Positions 1 through 11,515 of a stretch of 64,000 bases of DNA are shown piece by piece; position 1 is the first letter of the stretch, and every line of letters begins with the position of its first letter. A program made the position numbers and the translations under genes. The notes beneath the pieces were generated by a model. It was not told the DNA's origin, made no database searches, and was given only the letters and a program-made list of their open reading frames with translations. Location of the stretch: positions 1,117,001 to 1,181,000 of the forward strand of contig JAPFBL010000118.1 of assembly GCA_026182355.1 (NCBI GenBank), in the 5' to 3' direction. The DNA is from Hermatobates lingyangjiaoensis (Eukaryota > Arthropoda > Insecta > Hemiptera > Hermatobatidae).

Positions 1-194
1 TCTTCCTTTGTATGTTATTTGTGTTCATACTTCTTATCCTACCTTAAAACTTTTCTAATATTTCTATGTTAATTTCATATACTCCATTGTAACAACGATA
101 TAACCTCCCGCTTAAAATCTTAACTCCTTGTAAGGTATGATTAATTATTAAATCATTAGTTGTGCAATCCGTAATTGTATGGTATTTACTCATT

Positions 195-263
195 CTGAGG
201 TAAAATGGATAAACAAACAGAAGTCTTCACGCAAATGAAGTTTGTTTATTCATTTTACCTCAG
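195..263. repeat. 24-bp-arm hairpin
   Basis: Arms 195-218 and 240-263 are inverted copies with one mismatch, separated by a 21-base loop. The arms begin CTGAGGTAAAATG. There is no coding potential. It could be a small MITE remnant or a simple palindrome. No further copy was seen in this window. Confidence 0.7.
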
Positions 264-1578
264 ATTAATTATTATTACTTCGTTGCATTGTTGTAATCTA
301 TAGATTTTATATTTTCATTGAAAATAAAAATATAAATTTTCAAAATATTGCAATACAGAGTTGAGTTTTTTTGACTAGATAACCTAGTCAAAAAGTCCGG
401 CAACTGTCAAAAGTGAATTAAAACCGGTTTAGTTATGAGACTATTAAAGCGTAACTAAATATGGGTGATATTGGATATGAGAAAGCGGAGAAGTGTTAGT
501 AATGGTCTTTAATGAGAACACGAGCTCAAGTAAAATTGAAATTGAAGTTATAACGGGTCTCGATTTGATATCGAGATAATTATTAGATGATTTGTAGGCG
601 AGAAAGGGACTTGGTTCAACTACTTTGAATACAGACCTATTGGATCGCCTCAGTTACTCAGAGGCCATTTCATTAGCTCTCTTATCATTTAGATAAATTC
701 CCCAAATAATCGTGCCAATAACTCTATTTTTGGTTTTAATTAAACGTTGAAAAGTTGATTTAGCTAAAAGGCCATTTTAAAGTTGATTGCAATAGACAAT
801 GATAGAAATATCAACTTAAATACCATTTTATATTCATTAATAATTTAATATATCGCATTATTGTTGAGATATTTTTAGATTATGTTGTCTATTTTTTCTC
901 GAATACAATTTAGCCTACACTCTTATTTAGAGCAGACTTAACAATCTCATATATTAAAAATTAGTTTTACATTATTCTAAATATTGAAAATTCTGTAAAT
1001 ATAATAATTTTCTTTTATATTTTTTTGTGCTACAGTTATAGCAATGACGTAAGAAAGTTGTTGACAATTTTTTCTTCTCTAACACCCACTCTTACAGAGC
1101 TGATGAAAGTTAGGCTCATTTTTGATTCGGCACCCATTCGGCCATATTACTGGAGGTGTCAAAGACTCTTAGGCGTCATTAATCCAAGTGCTCAAAGCAG
1201 GATGACTTCAGTTACTTGGATTATACAACGGGAACTGGACTGTCGAACATGACTAATGCCTTAAACTGCTAAGGTCAATTAGAAAGCCAATAAGCTAACA
1301 TTTCTTTCCTTTATATATCATCATCATCAAGGTTTGATATGTCGATTAGGCTATTTATGTTAATCATCTATTAAAACTAAAAACTTATGGAAGGGACTTT
1401 TTATTAGTTTCAACAATTTATGAGAATATTTCACGATAGAAATGTAACCAATACGGTTAAATTCGGTTTCTGGATTAGTCAGCATGTACATCACATCACG
1501 AATCCAGAATGATATAAAATACTAACTTTAAAATTTGAAAAATGGTTATATTTGAAATTTACTATACCATTGAAGTGA
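264..1578. other. AT-rich stretch, nothing recognised
   Basis: Unique-looking AT-rich sequence. The only open frame of note (1025-1252, 75 codons) has no family signature, and I do not consider it a gene. Confidence 0.5.
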
Positions 1579-1872
1579 GGTGGTCAGGGTAGCCCAGTGG
1601 TTTACGTGCTGTCCTCAGGAGTGGTAGATCCGGGTTTCGACACTCACTCTGGCCATCGATTTATTTACGTGGGAGTTAAAGAAAAGCTGAGCACATCGTC
1701 CCTTGGGGTTGATGTTAAGCCGTCGGTCCCGAGCTTTTTTGATACCAAGTTCTCTTTAGAAGTTTCTACTCTAAATACATTTAAGTTAGACGAATTTAGG
1801 ACTCCCAATGTTTTAGAACGTGTGTTGTTTGATGTCACAGAGGCAAACCTTTGGCCTATGTGTTCTCTCCGA
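1579..1872 (+). mobile_element. tRNA-derived SINE, near full length
   Basis: The head resembles a tRNA with a pol III promoter: box A-like TAGCCCAGTGG at 1590-1600 and box B-like GGTTTCGACAC from 1632. The body follows with landmarks shared by all copies here: CGATTTATTTACGTG, CCGTCGGTCCCGAGC, ACTCTAAATACATTTAAGTT, GGACTCCCAATGTT and CCTATGTGTTCTCTC. The terminal CCTAACC tail is missing. An open frame of 140 codons crosses it but is only a by-product of the repeat. Confidence 0.85.
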
Positions 1873-2239
1873 CTCCTCTATTTTTTAACAACCGACTCGG
1901 ACTCCAGCACCTTCTCCAGCTTAGATTTGAGCTCATCTTTGTATTATTCAAAAACAGATGACAGGTGGATAAGAAGTAGGCTAATAATAACATTACCGTG
2001 CTACTATAACTTTGACTGACAGTAATATATGTTGGACATTAAGTTCGTATGTATATTAATGATTTAATATTCGTGGTCATGCGGTCCTGTTGGTTATAGT
2101 TTTCCATAGTGCAAACTGTTTTCAGTCATGGATTGAAAAAATCGTCATTGGATGAAGTAATTGTTCAGTGAGATTGAGAAAGGTTGGTGACAAGATTGAG
2201 AGCTTGTACAAGGAAGTTTGGATGGTAGGTAATTTGTCT

Positions 2240-2500
2240 TCATTGACATAGTAGGTCGGATGATGTAACTGTCTCAGATTCAATTTTCAAATCATAGTGA
2301 ATAAACACATTTCGAGCGTAAAAGGGAACCCTGCCTATAAGGCGGGCACACTTATTCTGAACGATCTGGATACAAGGCTTGCTCGTTGGTGCAGCTCTAA
2401 ACCAGACGGAGCATCCATAAGTAATAGCCGAACGAATAAACTCCTTATAGACAAGGACCTTGACTGAATCGGCCTCCAGGAATGAAAGACTAATAAACAA
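2240..2500 (-). pseudogene. Jockey-type LINE reverse transcriptase, C-terminal fragment
   Basis: An 86-codon minus-strand frame resembles the region just after the RT catalytic core in Jockey/CR1-type non-LTR retrotransposons. It reads VYKEFIRSAITYGCSVWFRAA, then a QIVQNKCARLIGRVPFYARN segment, then an IHYDLKIES-like end. Family members normally carry this as (L/V)YK.(F/L)IRP.L.YG..(V)W..A. The catalytic YxDD motif, the endonuclease and the rest of the element are absent, so this is a truncated relic. The resemblance is recalled family knowledge, not a search result. Confidence 0.75.
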
Positions 2501-2745
2501 CTCTTATTTTGGCATTTATATTATGTCTAAATAGGACATTAAATAACCAAGAAGTTTGTTATTATATTTGCTTATAGTAAAGTAAACACTTAACAGGCAA
2601 GGCCAGATATTTTGTATTCTACCGTCAATGTCCTAACAAGGACATTGGTAATATTTTTTCCGGAGGGAAAAATTTCTGCTTGAACTAATTAATCATGTTC
2701 TATCATTTTATGTCATTTTCATGTACACAAGTAATAAATAGGTGA

Positions 2746-2803
2746 GGAGTCGGAGTCGGAGTCGGCTGATTTCTTCCGATTTTACGACTCTGACTCCGAC
2801 TCC
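2746..2803. repeat. GGAGTC trimer hairpin
   Basis: Short hexamer repeats GGAGTCGGAGTCGGAGTCG are followed 20 bases later by their inverted counterpart CGACTCTGACTCCGACTCC. The palindromic unit lies directly next to a SINE tail. Confidence 0.65.
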
Positions 2804-2809
2804 ACATCC

Positions 2810-2849
2810 CTTCTCTCTCATGGGACCGCCTCTGCAACCTAACCTAACC
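2810..2849 (+). mobile_element. SINE 3' end fragment
   Basis: TGGGACCGCCTCTGCAACCTAACCTAACC matches the last 40 bases of the SINE consensus seen elsewhere in the window. It ends in the CCTAA repeat tail. Confidence 0.75.
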
Positions 2850-4289
2850 AGTACTTCCTTAAATAAGAGGGGATTTACCCAAATACAGACGACAAGAATG
2901 CAACCAAGGGACTTGTCGCGGTGAACTGTTTCATGTGAATTATCGTTTTTATATTTTGTATCTGGTAGTGTAAACAGTGGATTATTTCTTCCATCCTATC
3001 TCTTGTATAATACTTTGTCTCTGTCATTAGTAACGTTATCTTTACATTGTTGTGACTTTATGTAAAATAAAATAAAGATATATAGGTGTCAGAGTTTATG
3101 AGGTTTATCAAGATGGATCAATTTCAGACAAGTTCAAGATTAAGCTAAAGATAAGACTGCGCTTTGCTGAGACCAGAGTTAACAAGTGAGATGGCATTTC
3201 AGTGTAGTTTTATGACACTAAGATCGCATGTCAAGATAGCCCCCGGGAGACGCCGCTGTGTCATGCTTTCCTCTCCTTGCCTAATAGCAGGGCTTGATTA
3301 GACCAGATAGGCGTTTCAGAATCTGGAAGTTGGTTTTCACCCGACAATATACCTTCTGCTGGGCTAATCGGTGCCAAATCTGTTGTTTCCATCGACCATA
3401 TTTACAGGCTTTCAAGTTTTAGTGCTGTTCTAAGGGTGGGAAAGTGTGGCTCATTTGTTATTTAACTCTTATTTTAATTATGGGCAGGCCACATTACTGA
3501 TTCCGCAGCGGGGGTCCTCATTTAGCTTCATCCATGTTATTAGAACAGGGATCTTTTACGAGTACCCGACAAAGTGCAGACTACTTGACATCCCTCCGAG
3601 GGACAATCTGTTACTCCATGTAAATATGATAATACTTGATGATACATGATAATATCTCATATATAGATGATAATATTCTCATGACGATAATACATGATGC
3701 ATACATGATAATATCTCTTGGTAAATTGTTAATATTTTATACAATACATAATAATATCTCAAACAATGATTATAATATTTTATATTGATATAGCTTCTCG
3801 ACCACTTATTCTTACAATTCAAACTTGGTGTTTGAGTATTTGGTCCAATGAATGAACTATTAATTATAAGCAGACGTTTTGCCAAAAATTGTTTGGTATT
3901 TCAAAGCTGAAAACAATTTATTGAAACAGTATTCTACAACATTAAAAACACACAAAAAAGAGACACTTCAAGGAAATTATCAATATATTGAAAACACGAT
4001 CGGCCTGTAATAAGAGGATCTGATATAGCTAGTGTTACTCTTATTCATGTCAATCTCCTGCAATAGTTCTACAAAGTAGTATTTAATGTTGTTTTTTTTA
4101 AAGGCAGTGTCTCTGCTATTAGCTTTTCTTTCGGTCCCTTTTATTTTAATCTGCCTTTTTTTGTTCATTCTTTGGACTAAATCTTCAAAAGCCCAGTTTG
4201 AATTGATAATATTTCATGCATATATAGTAATATAGTCAGTGCATATATAGTCAGTCAGTTGCATATATGCAAACATGCATATATAGTCA
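2850..4289. other. AT-rich stretch with ATGATAATA repeats
   Basis: No gene was recognised. Positions 3625-3775 hold irregular repeats of (C)ATGATAATATCTC, and 4200-4290 holds repeats of GCATATATAGTCAGT. Short open frames here have no family resemblance. Confidence 0.5.
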
Positions 4290-4380
4290 GTTGGGTTTTT
4301 GACTCTGGCGAAGACCGCTTGTTACGGTTGAAAGATCTTAGTCTTGTTTTCCCATTTCTTATTGTGGTTTGATCATATAT
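4290..4380 (+). mobile_element. Solo PLE 3' end, family A
   Basis: It has the family A hallmark: GTTGGGTTTTTGACT, a hammerhead-like core (mutated here to CTGGCGA), GACCGCTTGTTACGGTT, GAAAGATCTTAGTC and TTTTCCCATTTC, then the tail TTATTGTGGTTTGATC. The A-to-G change at the invariant A6 position should kill cleavage. Confidence 0.8.
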
Positions 4381-4399
4381 GGTAATATATCCTGCAATC

Positions 4400-5405
4400 A
4401 TAACAATATTCATTGTAATTATTATAATATTTTTGGTTATAGATAAGGTTTGATGTATTGATGATGGCATATGAAAGCAATACGAAATGATGATAATATT
4501 TGATACATACATGATGTTATCTCCTGCAGAGGTGGTAGTAGTTGATGTGCAGAGGGTAGTGTTGGACATAAGTGAAAGCCGACGCAGTTCAAACATGCGA
4601 TATAAAGTTATGCGTGAGTCACGTTTATAGCGATTCAGGTGATTATATTGTAATCTGCAGACAAACAGAATAGTGTTAGCTGAACAGAAAACTGTCGTTT
4701 TGAAAGTCGTCGTGTTTGAGATCGTGACATGTTCAAAGTGACAATAAAGAAAAGGTCTTTTATTAGGGAGGAAACAATCGTGCTGGTGTTAAAGAAGGGT
4801 GTCTATTGGAGCAGACATTAAATGGGAAGGGGGCAGAATAAAAGAGGAGGAGCTGGTAAAGAAAGCGGGTGAGGCTTGGGAAAAGGAGTGTGACCTGAGG
4901 TGATTTACTCCGCCGTCTTCATGTCCAATACACTTAAGGTAGTTTGAGGGGACTTGTAATGCTTCCTCCCTTCTAATGTCTAACTGCCCTTCATGAAAGT
5001 CAATGCCTTCTACTGATTTACAGTATTGAGAGAGAGAACCCAACAAGCTGCTTAATACAATGGCTCTTGAAGAGATGGCCGGCGAGCTTTCGATTTCAAT
5101 GCATGTGCCTTCTTCAAGAGTATTATCTCCTGTGCCGTGTACCTGCATATCAACATTGTTAAGCCCCGCCCTCTCTACCACTCGCAAAGATTACTATCAT
5201 AGGCTTCTGTAGAATTCCAAAGCTGTAAAAGTGGCTTTGCTTTGGTTACTACCTTACTAATTTGTCAAGTCTTGGATGAGTCATCGTCTATTGGTATCGC
5301 GCCTCCAGTTACCAATCAGATTTTTGATGAAAAAAGAGAAATCATTTGGGCAGAAAGCAGCCATTCCCAAGCCTTTGGCTTTAGTGAAACTAAATTCAAG
5401 ACAAC
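4400..5405. other. No supported gene; one unexplained minus-strand ORF
   Basis: A 132-codon minus-strand frame (4789-5187) is longer than most here and of fairly mixed composition. Its end is Ser-rich and low in complexity, and it shows no domain that I recognise. I leave it unassigned. Confidence 0.4.
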
Positions 5406-5410
5406 TCATA

Positions 5411-5445
5411 TAGGTTAGGTTGCAATGGCAGTCCCACAAAACAAC
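5411..5445 (-). mobile_element. SINE 3' end fragment
   Basis: GGTTAGGTTGCAATGGCAGTCCCACAA on the plus strand is the reverse complement of the SINE tail. The rest of the SINE is missing. Confidence 0.65.
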
Positions 5446-5554
5446 CCTACCAAAATATGACGACCTGATGACTTATAAATTATACAGTGCCTTAGACATA
5501 GCCAAGCCGCAAGACCATACGACCTCTGACAGACTGACGTAGTTAGTCCTCAGT

Positions 5555-5645
5555 TAGTATTCAGATTTGTTGTTCGCTTTTTTTTAATTTTTTTCTATTT
5601 TTCCCCTCAAAATGCCGCCCAGGATGTACACCACTGTATTATGCA
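5555..5645. mobile_element. End of a DNA-transposon-like repeat
   Basis: This matches 8475-8590 over TTTTTTCTATTTTTCCCC, CTCAAAA.G(C/T)CGCCC and TACACCACTGTATTATG. The outer end reads, on the minus strand, as CAGTGGTGTA, the start style of many TIR elements. Only one end is present. Confidence 0.5.
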
Positions 5646-5936
5646 AACTACATACTAAGACTGACATATTAAAAAATAGCAATATTGTATTTTTTATAAA
5701 CTTAATATTTATTTCTATAGAATTACAATCAAGGATATAATTTTATACTCCTGTTATCCCCATTCATGACAATGTGTACTGACCTAAATAAAAACAGCAG
5801 GATGAGAATTTTGCAGTAGTGGGCCTCTGGTCCGGAACTGCTAATTACGACGTGCACTGTTGTACATGGAAATATTCGTTGGTCGTAGGGACACATAGGC
5901 CGAACATTCAGGAGTCTTTCTGAAATCACACAATGA

Positions 5937-6085
5937 ACATTCTACATTGAGAGTTTGCTAACTAAACTTTGCCTAACTCAAGTATATTTAGAGTGTGATT
6001 TTTAACGAATAAATCGAGGACTAGAGCGGGAATTGAACCCTACCAGTCCAGATGCGAGCACGTGCCACTGGACTAACCTGTCCCC
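5937..6085 (-). mobile_element. SINE, internally deleted
   Basis: The plus strand shows the 3' part (TGCCTAACTCAAGTATATTTAGAGT) joined directly to the head (AATAAATCGAGGACTAGAG, then box B complement TTGAACCCT, then box A complement CCACTGGACTAACCTG). The GACGTT/CCGTCGG centre is deleted. Confidence 0.75.
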
Positions 6086-6262
6086 TTAAATTTTGCCTAA
6101 TTTCAGTTTTTTTATACTAACGATCTTCAAAGAGTACCTGAAAGCGTATAGACTTGGGTCGATTGGTATTTTTTTTTTACCTCTTGCGTTAATAAATAGA
6201 GGACCAGAGTGGGTATCGAACCTCAGATTTACCAGTCTAGAGGTGAGCTTGTAAGTCACCGA
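6086..6262 (-). mobile_element. SINE, degenerate, head-to-tail with the previous copy
   Basis: AAATTTTGCCTAATTTCAG, GATCTTCAAAGAGTACCTG, AATAAATAGAGGACCAGAG and ATCGAACCTCAGATTTACC are diverged SINE landmarks in minus orientation. It abuts another minus-strand copy. Confidence 0.7.
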
Positions 6263-6801
6263 TTTTCTCAAATCTAGGTATATGAAAAGTTGACTAGTCT
6301 TTAGTGTACTATTGTTAGGATTAACCTGGGCCCTTGCTGCCCTTACGTGTATTTATATGTATCTATGTATCTTCTAAGAGCAGGCACGCAATGCAATGGT
6401 CCAATCTGACCTCTACTAGTACAAATAGTATTAACATATATACCTTCTTGTCCTCTAATAATGGCACGCTAACCAATAGTTCAATATGACCTTAGTTCAA
6501 TAGTCGTAAGGAAGCTAAGCAATAGTTCAGTGAAACCTTTACATATGCCACGAACGCTTATCAAACACCCTATATCTATTCAAGTGGGAAAGATTTCATT
6601 AGTTTCACTGAGTTGCAATCACGCGAACCACTAGTTAAACCCAACCTCATCTCCGTAGCAAACTAGCCAACATCTCATCACGCTTGTTCACTTTTAACCT
6701 CCCACATAGTTATAGAGCAATTCACACAAGATCGTGGTCATAGGTATCATAAAGTGAAGGTTACACGTGGTTATCGTCTTACTATCTATTAATAAAAGAG
6801 T

Positions 6802-7037
6802 ATATTTGACTGTTTTTTATTAGAATTAGGGCAAACCGTCATACCTCGTAAGATGTTCTTGGAGTCGTTGGAGCCCTCTTCAATTGCCAGTCGCACTCTT
6901 CAGTTGCGATTGAAGATGGACAATGTCCAAAAGGGCTCCAACAACTCCAAGAGCATCTTACGAGGTATGACGGTTTGCCGTATTCTAATATAAATCATAC
7001 TAACCTCAGTGGTAATAACAATATGCATATTTGACTG
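6802..7037. mobile_element. Fold-back element 1 with direct repeats
   Basis: 11-bp direct repeats ATATTTGACTG (6802-6812 and 7027-7037) flank a 214-bp element. Most of it is an inverted repeat (about 6819-6876 against 6932-6987), with a smaller hairpin in the loop (6878-6914). The arms contain ACCGTCATACCTCGT, and the 3' part reads ACTAACCTCAGTGGTAATAACAATATGC. The same motif and 3' tail recur at 8891-9047. No protein is encoded. Confidence 0.7.
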
Positions 7038-7970
7038 TGGTCAGTGTTTATAAAGCAGCAGCAGCAAGTTAAGTGACTCCCTGATTAGGGCGACATCTAG
7101 CAGTCCCGAGCTCTAGAAGAACTCTCTTCTGCTTCCTTGTTATTCCTGTTAGAGAATCCGAGTTGATGTCTTCAATCATTATGTTTTATTAGTTCTGAAT
7201 ATCTATTCACGTTGTATTGCGACTCTGTTAGTAGTAGATCTTTAATTAATAGGTTTTCAGATGTTTGGTTTCTTGTGTACTCTTGTAGTGTTTATAAAGC
7301 TTAAATATTTATATTAAATACTACCATCCGCGAAAAAACTTTTGCAATCTTGTAAATGACGCATGAAGTAAAATTGCTTTATCCCCTGTTAAGTTATTCA
7401 TAAATTGTTTTAAAAATTGACTTTAGTAGGTTATGAAAGATGATGAAAGTGAATTATAAATAGTAGTCAGTACTAGGAAAGTTTAGATAATAGAGATTGA
7501 GCTAATGCGAAGAAGATTAGATATGTTTTCAATTAATAATCGAGAAGCCATTTACTAGGATTCTGCGGGATCATGAATAAAAGGGCCCAAGTAAAGCATT
7601 AACAAAGGAGAGCTGGGATTAAAAGGCCCGGGTCTTTGATCTGTCTTAATCCAAAATGAGAAAGAGCAGCAAAGACAAAATGCTTGCCTTATAAGAGAGA
7701 AAAGGATGAACAACATAGGAAATTAACTTTAAAATTACACCGAAATTTCTCTGTTAAAGGAAGTTTGAGGGGGATTTAGTTTCAATCATTCTTGTGAATG
7801 ATATTAGCACCTTTAATCTTTAGTGTCTATTGATATTTGTTTATTAAAATGAAGTTTTAGAGGAATTTTATTAAAGGAGGTAATAAGAAATCAATAAGTT
7901 TAGATTAGATAAGAAAATTATATTAAGACATTTAACTCGTTGCCATTTTGTCTGTTAATAGGAATTAGGC
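7038..7970. other. AT-rich stretch, nothing recognised
   Basis: No gene, RNA or repeat was identified. Confidence 0.5.
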
Positions 7971-7973
7971 TAA

Positions 7974-8587
7974 GAGCAATGACGTAGCAGGGGGGTGGGG
8001 GGTATTTTAATGTTGTAAAAAATAGGAAATACAAAAAATTCAAATCATAAAAATGTAACCAAAAACCTGAAATGTTGCACACCCCCCCCCCCCCCCCCCC
8101 GAACATTCAAAACTCTAGAACGTCCTGAAAATATTTATGTTCATGGAATTACAATCAAGACTCTAATTTTAGACAGCTGTCATTAGTCCCAGACTTACAT
8201 CTTATTACAGTACTCGCATACATACACAGTCGTCATCTAAGAAAATCAAAGATTTTTCAAAACAAAAACGTATAATTGAACTCATAAAAAAAAATTATTA
8301 AATTAAATTGGTATGCAAATAGACATAATACATGTTCAGCCTGTATCAAAAAACTATAGTTTTGAAAAATTGAAATTAAATTTATTTTTAATTTGCAAAT
8401 ATTACAGTTGAAAACATTATTATACAAATAAAACATAAAAACATTTACGACCTTTTAAAATCATTTTGGTATTAAAGTTCAGATTTGTTGTTAGTTTTTT
8501 ATAATTTTTTTTCTATTTTCTATTTTTTCCCCCTCAAAAAGTCGCCCGGGGTAGACCCCCCCCCCACCCCTCCTTACTACACCACTG
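7974..8587. mobile_element. Candidate non-autonomous TIR DNA element
   Basis: The left end GACGTAGCAGGGGGGTGGGG and the right end CCACCCCTCCTTACTACACC, reverse complemented, both fit a CAGTGGYGTAGYARGGRGG-type terminal inverted repeat. The interior is AT-rich without a transposase and contains a C19 run (8082-8100). I could not identify a target duplication. The related end at 5555-5645 suggests a small family. Confidence 0.5.
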
Positions 8588-8890
8588 TATTATGTATTCT
8601 ACATAATACAGTAGATTTTAAATGCATGCAGAGTGTCAAAGGAATTTGAACCACTTTTCAAAGTGATATATATAATTTTAACTGTACCTAGTTCGAATAA
8701 TCAATTAAAAAAAAAAAAGATATATTTTCCCTAAATATTACAATTTCTTCTCTTCTTGCACTGTTTTGAAACATGCCTATATGAGAAGAGTCTACTCTGT
8801 ACCTGTTTGTGATATTACTTGCTCTATTACTTTTTTCTAAATGTACAAATTTATTTCACACTGCTATGACCCATAAGGGAAATCGCTACA

Positions 8891-9047
8891 AATCTTTAAT
8901 ATAAGATATCATTATTAACTGTCATACCTCGTCTATCGCTGGTGAACGTCTGTGACCAGCGATAGACGAGGTATGACGGTTAATAATGATATCTTATTTA
9001 CTAACCTCTGTGACACTAACAATATGCATGTATTCAATCTTTAATAT
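8891..9047. mobile_element. Fold-back element 2 with direct repeats
   Basis: 12-bp direct repeats AATCTTTAATAT (8891-8902 and 9036-9047) flank a 133-bp element. It is a tight hairpin (AAGATATCATTATTAACTG onward and its inverted copy) with an 11-base loop. The arms share TGTCATACCTCGT with element 1, but the flanking arm sequence differs completely. The 3' tail ACTAACCTCTGTGACACTAACAATATGCAT is shared with element 1. Confidence 0.7.
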
Positions 9048-9144
9048 GTCAAATGAATATTAATTTTGATATTTATCTGGTTTGTATAACCGATTTTATA
9101 AATTAAAAACAGATTTTATAAATTTTTAAAAAATTTAAACGATA

Positions 9145-9226
9145 GTTAAGGAGCTAGGGTAGGTGAATGGTTTGCATGCTCGCCTTGGGACTGATAGATG
9201 CCGTGTTCGAGGTTCATTGTTGCTCT
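9145..9226 (+). mobile_element. SINE head fragment
   Basis: GGAGCTAGGGTAGGTGAATGG and TGCATGCTCGCCTTGGGACTG, then CCGTGTTCGAGGTTC, correspond to the tRNA-like head. The body is missing and an (AAT/ATT)n tract follows. Confidence 0.7.
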
Positions 9227-9228
9227 TA

Positions 9229-9270
9229 ATAATAATAATTATTATTATTTTATTATTATTATTATTATCA
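9229..9270. repeat. (AAT)n/(ATT)n microsatellite
   Basis: AATAATAATAATT is followed by ATTATTATT repeats, an imperfect palindromic trinucleotide tract. Confidence 0.9.
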
Positions 9271-9330
9271 TTATATTGTTTGTAAGAGCATATAACTAGT
9301 TACATACGGAATATTGTTGTATTCACGTGC

Positions 9331-9768
9331 CCCATGGAGCCCGAGGGTGCTGCTTGTTCCTTGATGCCGCAGTTATGAATGCGGGGTTGATCAAATGCAT
9401 TTATGAATGCAGTTTTGCAATTCCTAACTCTGCTTTCGTGCTGTGTGCTTGGCGATGAGTGGACTGTGGAATGGGCTCCATGTGATTAATTATTAATACT
9501 TTCATATTTTCATCATTTCATTCTTTCTCTGTATGTATTTTGATTTTTAAGTCTCAATATTGCATAAGCCTGTCTGGTCACTGGTCAAAGGTTCACACTA
9601 GCCAAGGAAATTTTATTTTTTTAATACAAGGGACAAGTAAAAGCGCCAGTTTAGCTTGTATCCCGCCATGTAAACTAATTTAGAGAATGAAGTGGTAAAA
9701 GGCCTAGATGCCTGTCCACTAATTTGGCATGCACCTTGCTGTGCATGGCTAGCTGACCCTTGACCCTT
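9331..9768 (+). repeat. Interspersed repeat R1, copy 1
   Basis: Two conserved blocks (9331-9487 and 9572-9768) match the copies at 22520-22915 and 16638-16827. Block 1 carries AAATGCATTTATGAATGCAG and GAATGGGCTCCATGTGAT. Block 2 carries CAATACAAGGGACAAGTAAA (here with a T-run), GCGCCAGTTTAGCTTG and AAAGGCCTAGATGCCTGTCC. There is no protein match. It could be a non-coding retroelement end or a non-autonomous element; the family is unknown to me. Confidence 0.75.
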
Positions 9769-10390
9769 GTGGCTCTCGATGTTATTCTTGTGGAAAATAA
9801 ATTTAGTCTAGAATGTTCATTTTGTTGTACCAGAAAGGGACTAATCTTTCGCTTATGTGTGTTCACCCGCGGAACGGCCACTATAAGCTAACCTAAGGTA
9901 ATAAGCAGAAAACAGAGCATTTATAGTAAGAACTAGTGGTTAATGACATGTGTTGTGTCATTATGGGTACTTTTTGTGACGAGTGATTGAGTAGGGCTGA
10001 AGTGAGTTAGTGGGCTCTTGGGGTTGAGGGATTAAAGCGGGTGGGCACTCCGTGGGGGGCAGTTGCCCATATTTCAAAGGACCCGAGTGTGCTGCTAGCA
10101 GTGATTTATTGCGGGAGGAGTCACATTCACTGATAGGTCGTCTGTTTGCCCACTAGGACATGTAGTCGATAGTCTTCAATGGACACTCCTGGGACCGCTT
10201 TCATTCATCCTAAACGTCATTCACTGCTTCAGGCAACACGAATTCATGTATTATTTATACAGGCCAAACCATTCCTCAGTCACTCTGACCTACTCTTCTG
10301 GGACATAAGTTCTAATGAATTAAATTTAACTAACTGTTAACGCTTTAATTATCCATTTTTACTTCCTGTTCTTTATGGTACTTTGTCATC
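9769..10390. other. Nothing recognised
   Basis: Mixed-composition sequence without gene or repeat signature visible by eye. Confidence 0.45.
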
Positions 10391-10395
10391 TTTTC

Positions 10396-10455
10396 TGACT
10401 CTCTCTCTCTCTCCCCCTCTCTCCCTCTCTCTCTCTCTCTCCCTCTCTCTCTCCC
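10396..10455. repeat. (CT)n microsatellite
   Basis: CTCTCTCTCTCTCCCC and similar blocks, interrupted by CCC. Confidence 0.9.
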
Positions 10456-10904
10456 CTCATCTTTGTAAATGCTATTCTATAGTTTATTAAAATCAATCAT
10501 CTAAACTGAACCCTTGGAATAATACTTTTAATTGATTATTTAATAAGTTTATGCCTTTACAAAGCCTGTTTCTTCACCACGTGTAGATCATCTTCGTAAA
10601 AATTCTTCTTCATCAAGTTGCTTCTTCACTAAGCGTCTTTTTAAAGACTTTTCCAAATCAAACCGGTTTTCTTCGCTAAGTATTTTCTTACAAAGTTTTT
10701 TTAATCAACAAGATTGTGTTTCTTTATTAAAATTCCCCTTTGGCAAGCTTTTTCTTTAACATGTTTTTATCTTCACTAACTGTCTCTTTGTTAGCTTTTC
10801 TTCATTACGCTTGTTTCTTCAGTGTCTAATTTGTAAATCTTTTTTTTTTTTCATAAATAAATGTCTGTTGAAATGCTTTCTTCACTAAGTGTCTCTTTGC
10901 CAAG

Positions 10905-11095
10905 GTTAGATCAGGTTAACTTGCAGTGGCAATACTACACACACAGGCTGAACATTGCCATTTTGTGATAGCACCCAAAGAACTTGATTCCACCTTAAGA
11001 GTCGTATATTTTGCCCAACTCAAATGTATTTAGAGTAGGTATCTGACATCGTACAGGCACGGGAGCGAGGGCTTAACGTCCTCTCCAAGTGATTT
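10905..11095 (-). mobile_element. SINE, 3' half
   Basis: The plus strand shows GGTTAACTTGCAGTGGCA, the ACACACAGGCTGAACATTG block, TTTGCCCAACTCAAATGTATT and GACATCGTACAGGCAC, then GGCTTAACGTCCTCTCC. This is the 3' half of a minus-oriented SINE without its tRNA-like head. Confidence 0.75.
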
Positions 11096-11219
11096 ACCAA
11101 GCTTGTTCATTCATCAAGCGCCTCTAAAGTAAAATTCTTTCATCAAAAATCTTGTTTTCTAACTGAGTTGTTTCTCTTCACTAAGCTTGTTTCTTCATTT
11201 AATATTGTTTAAGAACCAA

Positions 11220-11515
11220 AGTAGACCAGGCTTACGTGCTCGCCTCTACACTGGCAGACCTGTGTTTCCATACCTTCTCTGGCCCTCCATTTATTTACGT
11301 GAACAAAAATCTGAGCACACCATTCCTTAGAAAGGACGTTATGCCGTCGGTCCCGAGTCTGTACGATGTCAAGTATTCGTTAGAGATCTCTACTCTATAT
11401 AGATGGCAAAATTTAAGACTCCCAAAGTAGAATGTTTATTATTACATCTTATAAAGGTCTAATGTTTGATGTATGTGTTTTCTCTCGTAGGACGATCAAT
11501 GCAACCTACCCTAGA
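11220..11515 (+). mobile_element. SINE, near full length, diverged
   Basis: A shortened head (TGCTCGCCTCTACACTGGCAG) is followed by CCATTTATTTACGTG, GCCGTCGGTCCCGAGTCTG, TCGTTAGAGATCTCTACTC and a terminal CAACCTACCCTAGAC. Box A is damaged. Confidence 0.8.

Noticed and set aside
4789..5187. 132-codon minus-strand ORF as a protein gene
   Set aside because: No recognisable domain, a Ser/Phe-rich low-complexity end, no splice or promoter context; length is within chance for 64 kb.
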